From Chimonanthus salicifolius (Eukaryota; Streptophyta; Magnoliopsida; Laurales; Calycanthaceae), in contig CM023539.1 in assembly GCA_013350335.1 (NCBI GenBank), forward strand, positions 68,325,631-68,389,630: DNA of 64,000 bases. Reading direction: 5' to 3'. Below, piece by piece: positions 36,654 through 49,200 of the stretch (the stretch's first letter is position 1; each line of letters starts with the position of its first letter). The notes under the pieces were generated by a model. The model was not told the origin of the DNA. It did not search any database and saw only the letters and a list, made by a program, of their open reading frames with translations. A program made the translations under genes and the position numbers.

Positions 36654-37140
36654 GGATAGATTACAAAGTGAGTCTGCAGTAAATTTTTTGTCGGTGGTGT
36701 ACTATTGCCCCTGTAAAGTAAGTGATAAACAGATAAGTATTTAGTTATCATAAATGCTATAAATGATTATTGAGAATGCTCAAGGTAGTTGGTCACCTTA
36801 ATTTTATCTCGTTCTATTAAATTCAATTTACTATTTTTTAGTTTAATTTGTATTTTGACTCTCTTCTAATTTAATTTCAATTACTTTTAAAATTCTAACT
36901 TATTTTAAATTCAAAATCAATCAATTCAAATCACTTAAATTAAGTCACAAGTGAACCTTTGTAACTAAATTGATAATTGTGTCTATATAAATATTATGTT
37001 GATATTTTTAGGTAAGAAACATCCATAAAATTAGTATCAACTATTAAAATATAATCTCTGTAAAGAGTTGAGTCCGAAAAATTATAAAATAAACATATTA
37101 AAAATGAGTTATTTATTTAGATACAAAATTTGGGTAATTT
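36654..37140. other. Intergenic, nothing recognised
   Basis: AT-rich, no open frame or repeat family seen. Confidence 0.4.
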
Positions 37141-37389
37141 GGATAGCCGTCCATTCTAACACAGGTAAAATTTGTTAGGAGACATAAGATTGAGTGAAAT
37201 TTCTATTTTACCTCTATCGGTGTACCGCTCATCAAGTACCGGTATACCAATATGCAGAACATATACATGCAGAGCGGTGTGTTACGGTATATCGGTACTT
37301 GATGAGCAGTACACTGGTACGAATAAAATAGAAATTTCACTCCATCATTTGTCTCCTAACAAATTTTATTCGTGTTAAGATGGCTCGCC
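37141..37389. mobile_element. Palindromic MITE, 249 bp
   Basis: Long inverted repeat: GGATAGCCGTCCATTCTAAC on the left pairs with the reverse of GTTAAGATGGCTCGCC. Further in, AAAATTTGTTAGGAGACA and AGTGAAATTTCTATTTTA occur in both arms, with GCTCATCAAGTACCG near the middle. AATTT lies on both sides. End sequences resemble the MITE upstream of TPS-A (CATCTTAACA). Confidence 0.8.
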
Positions 37390-38208
37390 AATTTAAATAG
37401 ATAAGATTACATAGTAAAATATTACTATAGTCTTGTCCAAAGTAAAAATATATTAAATTTTTTCTATTAAGATGAAACTCATATTTTAAATATGTTGTGT
37501 CAACCCTGACCCAAGTTGCACCCCTGATCTGATATGATGTTGAAAAAGTCTATATTTAATTATAGAATCTATCAAAATAACATTTATTAAATCAATCAAA
37601 TTATATTTTTAAATAATGTAAACATTTAAAGATTAAGAATTATAGTAGTAACAATTTAGAGTCTTAAAATTATAAGTTGATTAGCTTAATTACACCTTCT
37701 TCACAACAATAATTGAGTGGAATAGAAAATTCTTGTGATCATTGTTGTTCATTACATGGATTTCATGGTTTCAAGCCTTTTGGTTCTTAGCATCACTAGT
37801 GCCAACAAAAGTAGAAAAGTAGAAAAGGTTCACCTTAGTCCCTTGAAAACTACACAAGAATCTAAGCCAAGTTAAGAACATGGCCACCCTCCCCCAAATG
37901 ACAAGGCTGACAGCATCATCCATGTGCATTCCCTATTCTTTGAGTGAGGTAAGTAGTCCTGGACCACTTTATTTTATTTTATTTTTTGATAGAAAGTATT
38001 TAGGTGCCTCATTCGAGTCATGTGCACACCTCTCTACACACGTGTCAAGTTCAAACGGTGAGATCCCAACTTTCATCTACTCGGATTCTTTATTGACGAG
38101 TTTGTAGATGAGTCACTACATATTTAAATGTATCTCACATAAATATGTCTTAGGTCTAAAGATAAGTTTATTGAAAAAGTATAAATTTTAGTATAAGATA
38201 TAAAATTT
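37390..38208. other. Intergenic, nothing recognised
   Basis: AT-rich, with no supported gene. A 75-codon open frame at 37,880-38,107 has no recognisable family. Confidence 0.4.
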
Positions 38209-38504
38209 TAGGGTTGAAATTGGGTCGGATCGGGTTGGTTTTAAGACCCGAGTTATATTTATAGAACCCAACCCAAATTATTGACCCGAAATTCTCGACC
38301 CGGCCCGACCCGAATTCTAACACAACTCAATTCGAAATTTAGTCTCATTTTAGCCTAATTTTAACCGGGTTGAGTTAACTTGTGAATTTCCCAATCCGAC
38401 CAGAATTTAATGCGGGTTTTTGTCTTCTCAACTCTACCCGACCCGCTGACCCGACTCATATGACGCAACCCTCATTATTTCTTCCGACCCGAGTTTCACC
38501 CCTA
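38209..38504. mobile_element. GGGTCGGG-rich hAT-type MITE
   Basis: 296 bp with exact 8-bp target duplication TAAAATTT (38,201-38,208 and 38,505-38,512). Ends TAGGGTTGAAATTGGGTCGG and, reversed, TAGGGGTGAAACTCGGGTCG. Same family as 32,154-32,478. Confidence 0.85.
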
Positions 38505-38899
38505 TAAAATTTATTGGACCAATAAATAACTTAGTTTACCAACTTATTATATTTTTTAATGGGTTTTTTCTCTTTTTCCCCGTGGCCTAGCTACGAAAAA
38601 GTCCATAAATATTTGTATCCATTTAAAAGCAAAGCATGGATTGATAAATTGGTATCGACATTCATAACATATTTAGTTCTGATTTTATACATCAACATCA
38701 TTACACTTCTACAGTGTTGTCTTTTTTTGTCAATGGGCCCAAAATGGTCTGGATGCTCCCATTGCCAAAGCGATCAAACACAGATACAGAATCCAGAAAA
38801 GGGGTTTTTTTTTGGAGTAACTGAGGAAGTGAAAAGCTGTATATTTTCCATCAACCCAAACAGGGGAATTAGTCCCAAAAGTTTATTCTTCTAAACTAA
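38505..38899. other. Intergenic with unrecognised 111-codon open frame
   Basis: Open frame 38,559-38,894 (plus) shows no domain and is of mixed composition. It is not supported as a gene. Confidence 0.3.
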
Positions 38900-39238
38900 G
38901 GCCATCTATCTTCCCATGAACATTTTATGTATACAGACACGGATTTTACAATGATATCCAATTTGCCCTCCACCTGCCGTATCGAAGAAAAAAGAATGCC
39001 AGAAGTTTATAAACAGTACAAATCGGCTTGCCGAAATTCATAAACAATGCAAATCGGCTCTCCAAAATTGCAAATTGGTTTGCCAAAATTCATGAACAGT
39101 GCAAATCGGCTCGGCGAAATTCACATGAACAGTAAAAATCAGTCCATCGAAATTTTACTGTTCATGCAAAGGGTAAAATTGAAAATATACTAAACCCATG
39201 TCGCTAAACACAAAATGCCCATGGGAGGATCGTTGGCC
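38900..39238. mobile_element. MITE with AAATCGGCT direct repeats
   Basis: 339 bp. Left end GGCCATCTATCTTCCCATG pairs with the right end reversed, GGCCAACGATCCTCCCATG. The interior has four imperfect copies of GCAAATCGGCT..CC(G/A)AAATTCAT. No clear target duplication. Confidence 0.65.
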
Positions 39239-39432
39239 CCCAATTAAATATAAATGCCATGTAGTTGCCATTTAAATCATTCCCATATTATTTTTCTTCT
39301 GGTATTTTGGTAGGTGCACACCACACATGTAAAGCAAGCCAATGCACACCATGATGCTACTTAACTAGTTGAATTCATGGTTTCTTATTGTTTTTTTTTC
39401 TTTGAATTTTTTTGAAAGAAAAACTCTATATT

Positions 39433-39545
39433 GCAGGGGTTCAAATATCGGCCGATATTACAATATCAGTCGATATTGATCGTTTTTGTAAATAAAAAAG
39501 AGGAGAGAGAAAAATATCAGCCAATATCGAATTTTAAATCCCTGC
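39433..39545. mobile_element. Mini-MITE, 113 bp
   Basis: Ends GCAGGGGTTCAAATATCGG and, reversed, GCAGGGATTTAAAATTCG, with TATATT on both sides (39,427-39,432 and 39,546-39,551). The interior pairs ATATCGGCCGATATT. Confidence 0.65.
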
Positions 39546-39551
39546 TATATT

Positions 39552-40229
39552 CAAAGGTTGGGCAATGGGTTTTAGTGGATCAAAGATGGACAACGGATAA
39601 GTGGGCTTAGTTTCTTTGTTAAAGAAATAGGATACAGCATGGGTTGGTGGGAATTGAATGACAAGTGGGCTTTTAAGTAATGGGCTTTAAAGGATTAATA
39701 AAAGAAAGTGGAAGGGACGGTGGATTTGGGTTGTAAGGGTTCGGCTGATGCAAGGTTGGGACGAGAAACAGGGTCTGGGTAATCTGGGCAGTGGACGGTG
39801 GCAAAAGGGTGACTGTTTGGGCAATGGGTGGTTTGAGATTCATGAGCACTTGTAGCTTAGGTGCAGAGAGGAGACGAATCCAAGGGAGAAGAAGATAAAA
39901 GGAGGAGAGGGAGAGAAGAAGAAGCCTAGTCCACGGGAGAGAGGAGAGAGTTTTTCAAATTTTCATTTATCATTCAATAATCTCCGGCACTAATGAGAAT
40001 ATTTATACTAATCCCTTATCCTAAAAATAGAAAATAAGCTAAAAACGAAAATAATAAGAAAATGGAAAAAGAAACTATATAGTAATTTACAATTTGAGAA
40101 ATAAAAAAAAAATGAAACTAAATGAAAATTATTTTCTTTCATAAATTTAGTCGCCCTGATTTTTCGGCTTCTTGGCCAGGTTGTGTGAACCGCGGGTTGT
40201 CTTACACATTTCACAAATCTCGTTCTTAG
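39552..40229. other. Intergenic, nothing recognised
   Basis: GGG-rich stretch at 39,560-39,860, purine-rich at 39,860-39,950, then AT-rich sequence. No coding family. Confidence 0.4.
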
Positions 40230-40610
40230 GATATTAACGGCAATTGTTAATAGTGGGATATTTTCAAATTCTTGGGTTTTTATTGAGAATTTAACGGAAA
40301 AATCTCACGGAAAATATATTATTTAAAAAATAATAAAAATAAATAATGTGGCCGAAATTTGAAAAAATAGATGATATTTCAGAAATAAAAAAATGTATAT
40401 TTGGCCCAAGCATTTTTAACGGGAATTTAACGGCAAAATCTTGTAATTTTAACGGGAATTTACCGTTTCTCGCGATAAAAATGTGTTTTTAATGGGAATT
40501 TACCGTTAAAAACGGCAGACGCGATAAACTCGGGTTTTTAACCGGAAAAGTCATTTTGCCGATATTTTCGCGATAAAAATGAAAATATCGGAGATATTTG
40601 TTACACAGGT
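40230..40610. repeat. AACGGGAATTTACCG-like array, copy B side
   Basis: Same words as at 11,761-11,990. Here TTAACGGCAATTGTTAA and GAGAATTTAACGGAAAAATC extend the repeat to the left of the duplication edge, so the breakpoint lies inside this repeat. Confidence 0.5.
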
Positions 40611-41280
40611 CTTACATCAGTTTTTAATTATTTAGTGAATTTCAGAAAACTTTCAAAATTGAGTTGTTTAATGGATTGACATAATTTGTTGGAAGAAAAT
40701 TATCTTTTTGACCACATATGCAGTGATATCGCAAAAAAATAAATAATTAAATAAAAGAGAAATCAAGAAAAGAGAATTAAACCACAATACAGATATTTGA
40801 CATAGTTCTCTTTCGGTAAGTCCATTGTTTAAACCGGTCCATTATATTCAATGTCAAAACAAAGAAGAGGCAGATCTCGTTACAATGTACATCTCTCTCA
40901 TAAAACTACTATATATACTACCCTAATTAGAGTTTACATAAAACATCATGTGAAATTACGAAATTATTCTCCAAAACCTTCAGTCATTATAAAATTACAA
41001 TGTACATATGCGATAGTGCAGATAGAATCGACAATATATCTTAGATCAAAACTATACCTCTGATGATCAAGCCCTCTGATGATTAAGCTCAACAAAACCT
41101 AACTCAATTCACTTCTTACAAAATGAAATGTTGGTCTACCGAGATAGTCACACACGAACATCCTTCAAAATGATTCTCTTTGACTATACTATGCTATATT
41201 ACACTAAATTATACTATACGCAGCATTAAAATGGATGGGATTGATATCACTTCTACTTGAGAGAATTAACAATAAAATAA

Positions 41281-41761
41281 GGCGCCCCATATAAACACCT
41301 GGTTTTTTTATCTCTATACACCCAATTTCATAAAATCAAGTGAAATTACCATTCTACCCCTCCGTGTATATTCATTCGAACGAACTGTAAGTTCATTTTC
41401 AGTTCGTTCGGATGAATATACTCATCCGAACGAACACATCAGTGTAATTTCAGTTCGTTCGGATGATTGTTCATTCGTTCAAATGAATGGCATTTCATTC
41501 AAATGAACCAAACTGTTCATTCGAATGTATATGTCAATCTTTCAAAAAATTTGACTCATTTATTCGAATGAACATTCGTTCGAAGGAACGAAAATTATAT
41601 TAAGGTGTTCGTTCGGATGACTGTATTCATTCGAACGAACTGAAAATAAATTGGGAGTTCATTTAGATGAGTTAAAACGCGGGGGTAAAATGATAATTTC
41701 ACCTAAAAATTTGAAAACAAGTGTTTAGAGGCCGAAAATTCGAGTGCCTTCATAGTTTGCC
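41281..41761. mobile_element. TTCG/CGAA-palindrome MITE, copy B
   Basis: Counterpart of 12,662-13,142 with the same TAAAATAA flanks. Differs by a few bases. Confidence 0.75.
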
Positions 41762-42258
41762 TAAAATAAGGTTATTATTTCAATAGTTTATTAATCAATC
41801 AGATTGGATTAAATAATTTTACTTTCTCAGTCAATCAGCTCATGACATTTGAAAGCTTTTCAGATTAAGTCTTGTCACACGTCATCAAATCTTTAGACGT
41901 TCTAGAAGTCTTTTCCTTTTTTCAAAAGAAATTATAAATTCAAAACTCCTAATTTGATAAAGGATGTAAGATTGAACTTTTGTACTTGAATACTATTACT
42001 GCAAGATTGAATTTTGGGAGCTTAAGAGATTTTGGGTGCTCTGAATGTTTAGAAAATTTTAGATAAGAAGCTAAATAGTACCATTCATAGACCATTGATG
42101 CTCTAGGACAAACTTGATTCCACTATTATAATTATATCTCTTGATTTTAAGGCTCAAATGGTGAAAAAATATATAAAAAGAATCCATGTATTGCACAAAA
42201 GAGAAAAACCCATATATCATATATTGCATCAGCAATATTTATCAGATGTATAGATGAA

Positions 42259-42524
42259 AAGAGAGATTTAGGGATTTATAAAGGACTTAGGTCACTTCAA
42301 GTATTAAGTTAGTCTTTTGGACTGGATATCTATTCCTAACAAGTGGTATTGAAGTCAATATCTCCAGACTAATGCATGTAGACTTGGGGGACTCCTAGCA
42401 GGACGGGATGGTCGGCAACTTTATATCCGTCGGAGAGCCTTGATGGAATATTGTTGGGACAGTAAACGAGTTCCACATTGATTGTGAAGAGAGAGATTTA
42501 GACACTTTTCAATCTCTTTAGAGC
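42259..42524 (+). repeat. TRIM-like LTR remnant, copy B
   Basis: Counterpart of 13,640-13,905, including the CCTAACA end and the degraded AGTGGTATTGAAGTC primer site. Confidence 0.65.
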
Positions 42525-42804
42525 ATGTCTTGGGAAGTAAGAAAGAGTATATCAAGTAGATGTGGAGGTCATTGATGGTGGACTTTAAGAGATCACTTAA
42601 AGTCCAATGTGGGAATTCATAGGGCTCCAATGTGGCACACTTACAGATATGGAGGAGAAGAGGGGATGACCAAGTAATGAAGGATAATGACCCGTACACC
42701 ATGAGTTTTCACCATAGTGCAACACCTTTAAAAGAAAAAAAACCATTTTATTATTACTTTTTTTCTTCACTTTTTTCCCTCTTTAAAAAAAGAGCAAAAA
42801 TAAT

Positions 42805-43010
42805 GGCCAGCCATACAGAAATCCGGGTTTTCTTTCTCTACACACTCAATTTAAAATAAAATCGGGTGAAATTATCATTTTGCCCTTCGTTTTTAAAGAA
42901 AAAACGACTCACCGCATCCTTCGAACGACCATTTGGGTTGTTCGAATGACCGTTTGGTTCGTTTGAACGAACAGTTCGAATGGATTCCGTCGAATAATGG
43001 TTCTGGTTCA
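42805..43010 (+). mobile_element. Half MITE of the TTCGAACGAA family, copy B
   Basis: Counterpart of 14,185-14,390, cut at the same A-run. Confidence 0.55.
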
Positions 43011-43297
43011 AAAAAAAAAAAATTCATTAGCTTTCAAAAACTATGGAAGTATTGACTGAATTTGTGCAGTGAAGTTTGAGAGAATATGTCCTTTCTTTTA
43101 TTAGAGAGGGAGGTCATTGAGGTTTCCATTTTGTGTCACCTGAAGGATGAAAGATTGTTCTATCTAAATGCTCTAACTCATGGCTTGGGTTGCATACAAT
43201 GCACACTTAGTCAACCCTTCATCCATCTTCTCATAAATTTTCTTGATTAGGCAATATAGAATGTATCAAAGAAAATGACGTGAATATGACTTTGCAG

Positions 43298-46200
43298 GAT
43301 TCCATTGGAGCTGTTTAATGCCGAGCTTCTGAAGGTGCGGCATGAATCTGCAATAAATGCTCTCTATGTTGATCTTCCTAGGCAGTGTACAACATGTGGA
43401 CTGCGTTTTAAGTTTCAGCAGGAGCATAGTAGCCACATGGACTGGCATGTCACTAAGAATCGTTTGTCTAAGAATCGAAAGCAAAATCCATCTCGTAAAT
43501 GGTTTGTAAGTGCCAAGGAATGGCTCAGTGGTGCAGAGGCATTGGGAGCTGATGCGGTTCCTGGATTTTTACCTGTTGAAGCTGTTGTGGAAAAAAGGGA
43601 TGATGAAGAAATGGTTGTTCCAGCTGATGAAAATCAGAATACTTGTGCTTTGTGTGGTGAGCTTTTTGAAGACTTCTATAGTGATGAAACTGAGGAATGG
43701 ATGTATAAGGGGGCCGTGTACTTGAATGCACCTGATGGATCTATAGATGGCATTGACAGGACACAGTTGGGTCCTATTGTGCATGCTAAGTGCAGATCAG
43801 AGTCAACAGCTGTGCCTCCCGATGATTTTGGACAGGATGAAAGGGTATGCTGTTCTGTTTTTTCTAATACAATTTTAGTTAGGTAGAAGGCATGTTTTTC
43901 TGTCATAGAGCAACAGGATTAAAAAAGACTCCACCATGTTACTATTCATATTTGCCTTTATCCCATCTAATTGCAATCCTTTTTTAAGTTCTACTTTTCA
44001 TTTGACCCTAGCGTAAACTATGACATCTGTCACACCACTATCTATCATCATCATTTGCCATTATCCTATATATCTGGGGTTTAGGTTTTGGAGATCAACT
44101 TTTCCATTTGACTCTATTATAAATCATTTGCCATTATCCTATTTATCATGTCTTTCTTTATCACTTTCATCCATGTTTTCAATGGTTTACCTCTCCTACT
44201 GGTGCTTTCAATTTGTAACCTCTCCACTCTATGTACTGAAGCCGTCTACTATTTTTATAACATGATCAAAGTCTTTCAGTTTGTAACTTCTCACACCTTT
44301 GACAAGTTTCTCTAGTTCTGTCATCTGGTAAGGCTATCTTTAAAGTCTCTCTCATGACCATTTCTAACTCTCTATAGTTATTCCACTCATCTATTGTAGA
44401 ATTAGCATCTTCATTATCTTGACTTTGTCTTTATAGAGTATTGTGAGTCTGGTGTTTTATACAATGGTCCTTTTAAATGATGTGTGATTTTTTCATCACA
44501 AAATACTCTACTAGTTTGTCTATATTTTACCTATCTCATTTCCATCCTATTAGTTATATCTAAGTAAAATCTCAGTTTGATTTGAAAGAGTTGTTCTAAA
44601 ACTAGTGTAGTTGCTGAGTTCCATTGATTTGTTTCCTTAGCCTTTAATGTCTTTGTTTGTCCATTGTTGTTTTTCACTTTCTATGGTAGGAATATCCTAG
44701 CTCTGTGCTGCTTTTAAAATGGATGAACAAGTGAATCGAACACCAGTCTCTAAAATAGACGAGAAAAAAGAAACGAAGGATTAGGAATTTTCAGCAATGT
44801 TTAAAAAACTGACTTGTGGATCAAACCTTCTTAGAAGAAGGTTGGATTTGATAGGGTTCAATCATGGTCAAACTCGGTGAAACTCGTGACATCAACATAA
44901 TTTCTTATAATAGTATTAATTAACTAATAGATAAATTCATTAAATAAATTGGCTAAAATATAATAATATGCTTATAAATGTAAAATACAAAAAACATAAA
45001 TTATAGAAATGTAGTATTCACATTTTCATAAAAATGTGTTGTTTACACTAATTATAATTATAGATAATAGAATAGTCCAGTAGTCCAAATATAATAAGTC
45101 CAAAACCTTCTAGGGGTTATTGAGGGTCAATCATTCCAATCCTTTTGAACTGTGTGTTATTAAGGATTTTTGAAGGTTTGAGCTTTAAAAAGGTTTCCAA
45201 GATATAACCAAACCACATTTAATAAAAATCAAGATTGAACTGGGTTTAACGGCTTAGAAGGGTGGGGTTTTAAGACATTGATTTTCAGTCTAGGTTCTTT
45301 ATAGGCAACACCTTTCTACTGTAGGTTTCATCAGATTAATTACCTATATACATATTTACAATGGAACTGGATCAAAGAATCAATGAGGCATTATCATCCA
45401 AATTTTAATAATAAAATAACGGCCTAGAACATGGAGCTCACGTAAAATTTCAATCTTATTCAAGTCTTTCATCAAATTAGTTCCCTAATTAATCTGAACC
45501 TTAGATCTAGATTAATCATGCAATTCTCCGATCTAAACATTTCATGTCCCAAAGAACCTTAGACCTAGAATAGTAATGTTAATCAAAGATCTAACTATTT
45601 CATATGTCCAAATTAACAACCAAGGGAGGAGTCAAGAACTAAAATGATTCAAACTATCATAATAAAAATCAAAATTTGGAAAACCATAATTCTAATAATC
45701 TCACCTTCTTTTATTAATTAAAACATGGAATTAAAAACTACAAATCAATGAAATTTTGGAACAAAGACATAAGAAAATACAATGGAAATCAAAATCCACC
45801 AACCTTAGAACCCAATGTGGATTGAAAATCCCACAGTATTTCTCCTTCTCTTCTTCCTCGCCTCTCCTTTTCTTCAATGCCCAAGTTCAATTTTCTCAAT
45901 GGGAGAGGGCTAGTATTTATAGATGAAAGGAGGTGGAATGAATGGATTGGATTCAAAGATTTAAATAAAGCAAGGACACATGGAGGGCGGATTTGATTTG
46001 TGCTAAATATGGAATGACTTAAAAGAGGCAAGGAGCTAAATTTCTATAAGGAAAGTGGGTGCAAAATCCCGTTTTTTACACATATACCATCTTTCAACTC
46101 AGTTTTGACCTTGTTAACGTCCGAATCAGGAAAAGTCGTAAACTACAAAGTTGTAGCTCTTGAAGTTTTCTTTCTAACACAAAAAGAATCAAACTAATCG

Positions 46201-49200
46201 GATGTCGGAGTAGAAATTTATGACCAAAATACCAAACATGTATCAAACCTTCCTTATTTTTCTCCCTTCCTTATTTTCTTTCTCTTTCCTTAATCCACTT
46301 GCCAAATTCGAAAATCTTCTTATATTGACTTCTAAATTTCGAATTTCCTCTTTAGATGATGAAAATATTATTCACACATGTGGATTTCTTCATGGGCTTT
46401 TCTTAATGGGCTCAATAATTGGGCTTGAGGTCCAAAATAACTCATAATGGGCCCAGGCTTTATATTTAAGCATTTTTTCTGTCATCCTCACTTTTAAACC
46501 TGGAAAATACAAAATTATACTAATTAGATAAAATTAAATAAAATGAGGTACTGACAATAATAAATTAAGAGTAAAATATGTATTTATTTTGCACTCATCA
46601 GTTCTTTATAGGCAACACCTTTCTACTGTAGGTTTCATCAGATTAATTATATGGATAGAAATTTGCTCCAAGCACAAGAAATTTGGCGTCTCAGAATACT
46701 GTACATCTACTGAGCTCTAAAGTATGACAGCATTTTCATTAAATATCCTTTTATTTCTGGCAGAACATGTGTAGGGCGTCAACCACCCTATCCCACTATT
46801 TATTTTCACACTTCACTACTTGATCCAAGCCAACTGTAATCTCCATCAGTAGATTGATAAGATGTAAAAAAGCATGATTTCACTTAATGATGCCTCTCCT
46901 GTCTTACAAATCCAGTGGTATGGACCATAACGGGTGCGATTAAGTGGGTGTCGGAACCTATTACAATAGAGCGCGCTATATTTTAGAATTGACCAAAATT
47001 GGAGGCCATGATGAACATTTTGACCGAGCAAGACAGTAACCATGTTGTCAGCATCATTTTCAGATAGAACTATGGTTAAAACAAATTTTATAATACCTGA
47101 TACAAAAATGATCTTCATGTTGAAATGGTAATATGACTTGAATAGCAGCACTATTTTTTAAACAATGAACACCTAACAATGTGCTACAGGTTCTTCTTGT
47201 CGTGGTTTACAAAATATAGGTTGAGTATTTAAATTTTGAGTTATGACCTAAAACTTTAGGCTAAAGTGATTGTTCACAAACCAGGTTGACCTAAAACTTT
47301 AGGCTAAAGTGATTGTTCACAAACCAGGTTGACCTAAAACTTTAGGCTAAAGTGATTGTTCACAAACCAGGTTGTTCTACTAGGAGTTCACCTGATGACT
47401 AGGTTATCAGGGATACATGATTATCTACAAGAACCTGACATGGTTTCCCTAGTTCAACTCATCCTTTTTGATGAATCAAAGCCAAACAGCACATACCTCA
47501 ATGCTTCCGGAGGCTTTTCTTTAATCATTTGACATGTGGCATGTTTTGGGCCTATTAACCGTATTAAATAAAATGAATATTTTTATTTAAATGTAGAAAC
47601 TTATTTTTAAAATAGAATTTGGTTTTTCTGAAGCCACAAAAATGTATGACTTGATCTGGAAACAGTACTTCTTGAATTAGACTTAAGGGGGCCTTCAAGC
47701 TTATCCATCCATTGTCAGAGATCTATATCAAATTCAAGAAACATTCGTTTTCAAAAAACAAAATTTAAATAGATCTGAAAAATACATTTTACCTGATATG
47801 GTTGATGGGCTCCAAAACATGCCACTTGTTAAATTATTGAAGGAAACCCCTTGGCAGCAAATTCAAACCCTTTTCCGATGTGTTTAGTCAATGAGTTGAA
47901 ATTTTAATTAAGTCATGATTTGCAGTTTTTGGTGCTTTTTGGCACACTTCTTTTTGATAATTGAAACTGCAATCAATGGTGACATTTCTTTCATTTCTTA
48001 ACCAGCAACCAATAGTGAAATTTCACTTCAACATTGATGGTATTTCGATGAGTGAACATTTGTGGGGTGAGGAAATATATCATAGTGCAGTACAGGATAT
48101 GCACTTCTAGTGACTCATGGTAACAAACTAATGGTATTTGGATAAGGTCTTGTTCCTAGGCCATCCCCTTGTCTTCAAACCCATGTCAATGGGTCAAACC
48201 TAGTTTGAGGCCCTATTTCCAGGTTTCATTATTATGCTTTAATACTTGCATAGTAGTCAAGGCGCAAGATGCAATCTAGGCGCTAAGGGATCTTGGACCC
48301 TCTAGGCATGAGGGGCATTTTCTATGCGCAAGCCCTATTATGTTAGGCATACATATTTAGATACTTCAAAATATGTATAGTTCCATAAATTGTCATCCTT
48401 ATTGCATCAATGTTAACAAAATGTAATACTTATTTTAAGTTCCAAAAAGATTGGCAATTGACCTTCCAAGCACATTATGTATGCTTGTAATGGACAAATA
48501 TATTATCTAATAAGTAGATTCTTTGACTGAGTATTACTAAAAATCACTTCATTTTAATTATAATATTTAATATATATTATAAAAATTTGCAAGAAATGGG
48601 CTTATTATAGAAAGAAAGGCCTCTAAAATAAAAAAGCTAGGGGAGGGCCTCGGTGCAAAATGAGCTAGGTGAGGCACAAAATTGTGCTGAATCCTAGGTG
48701 CAACTAAGCATACCATGGATAATTGCATTATATTTTTGTAACATGTTGGTGTAAATAGGAGTGATGTGAAGAATTCATGCGATAAGAAATTGAGAGATTC
48801 TTGTTTGAAGTGGTTTGGTCATGTTAAAAGAAAATATCAAACATGGCCCTAGTGCATAGAGTTGAGAAGTTATGAATCGAAAGCACTAGGAGAAGAAGCT
48901 GACATTGGAGGGACGGGATAAAAGACATGTTAGACTGTAGAGTGACCAATGGTATGGTACAAAGGATAATCTCTCCCAATATTTGGAGATCTTAATTTCC
49001 TAATTAAGAGAGTACACAATCGATCTGATCTAATCTAATCTAATCTATATCATCTATAAATGGAAATAAAATAAATTTAATATATCTCAACATATGATAG
49101 GGTCAATTGGAGGAGAGGAACTTGTAAAGTCAACTCCAAATAGATGGGATGTTAGTATATGATGATGATGAATACGTGTGCACGTAGTGAGACATATAAA

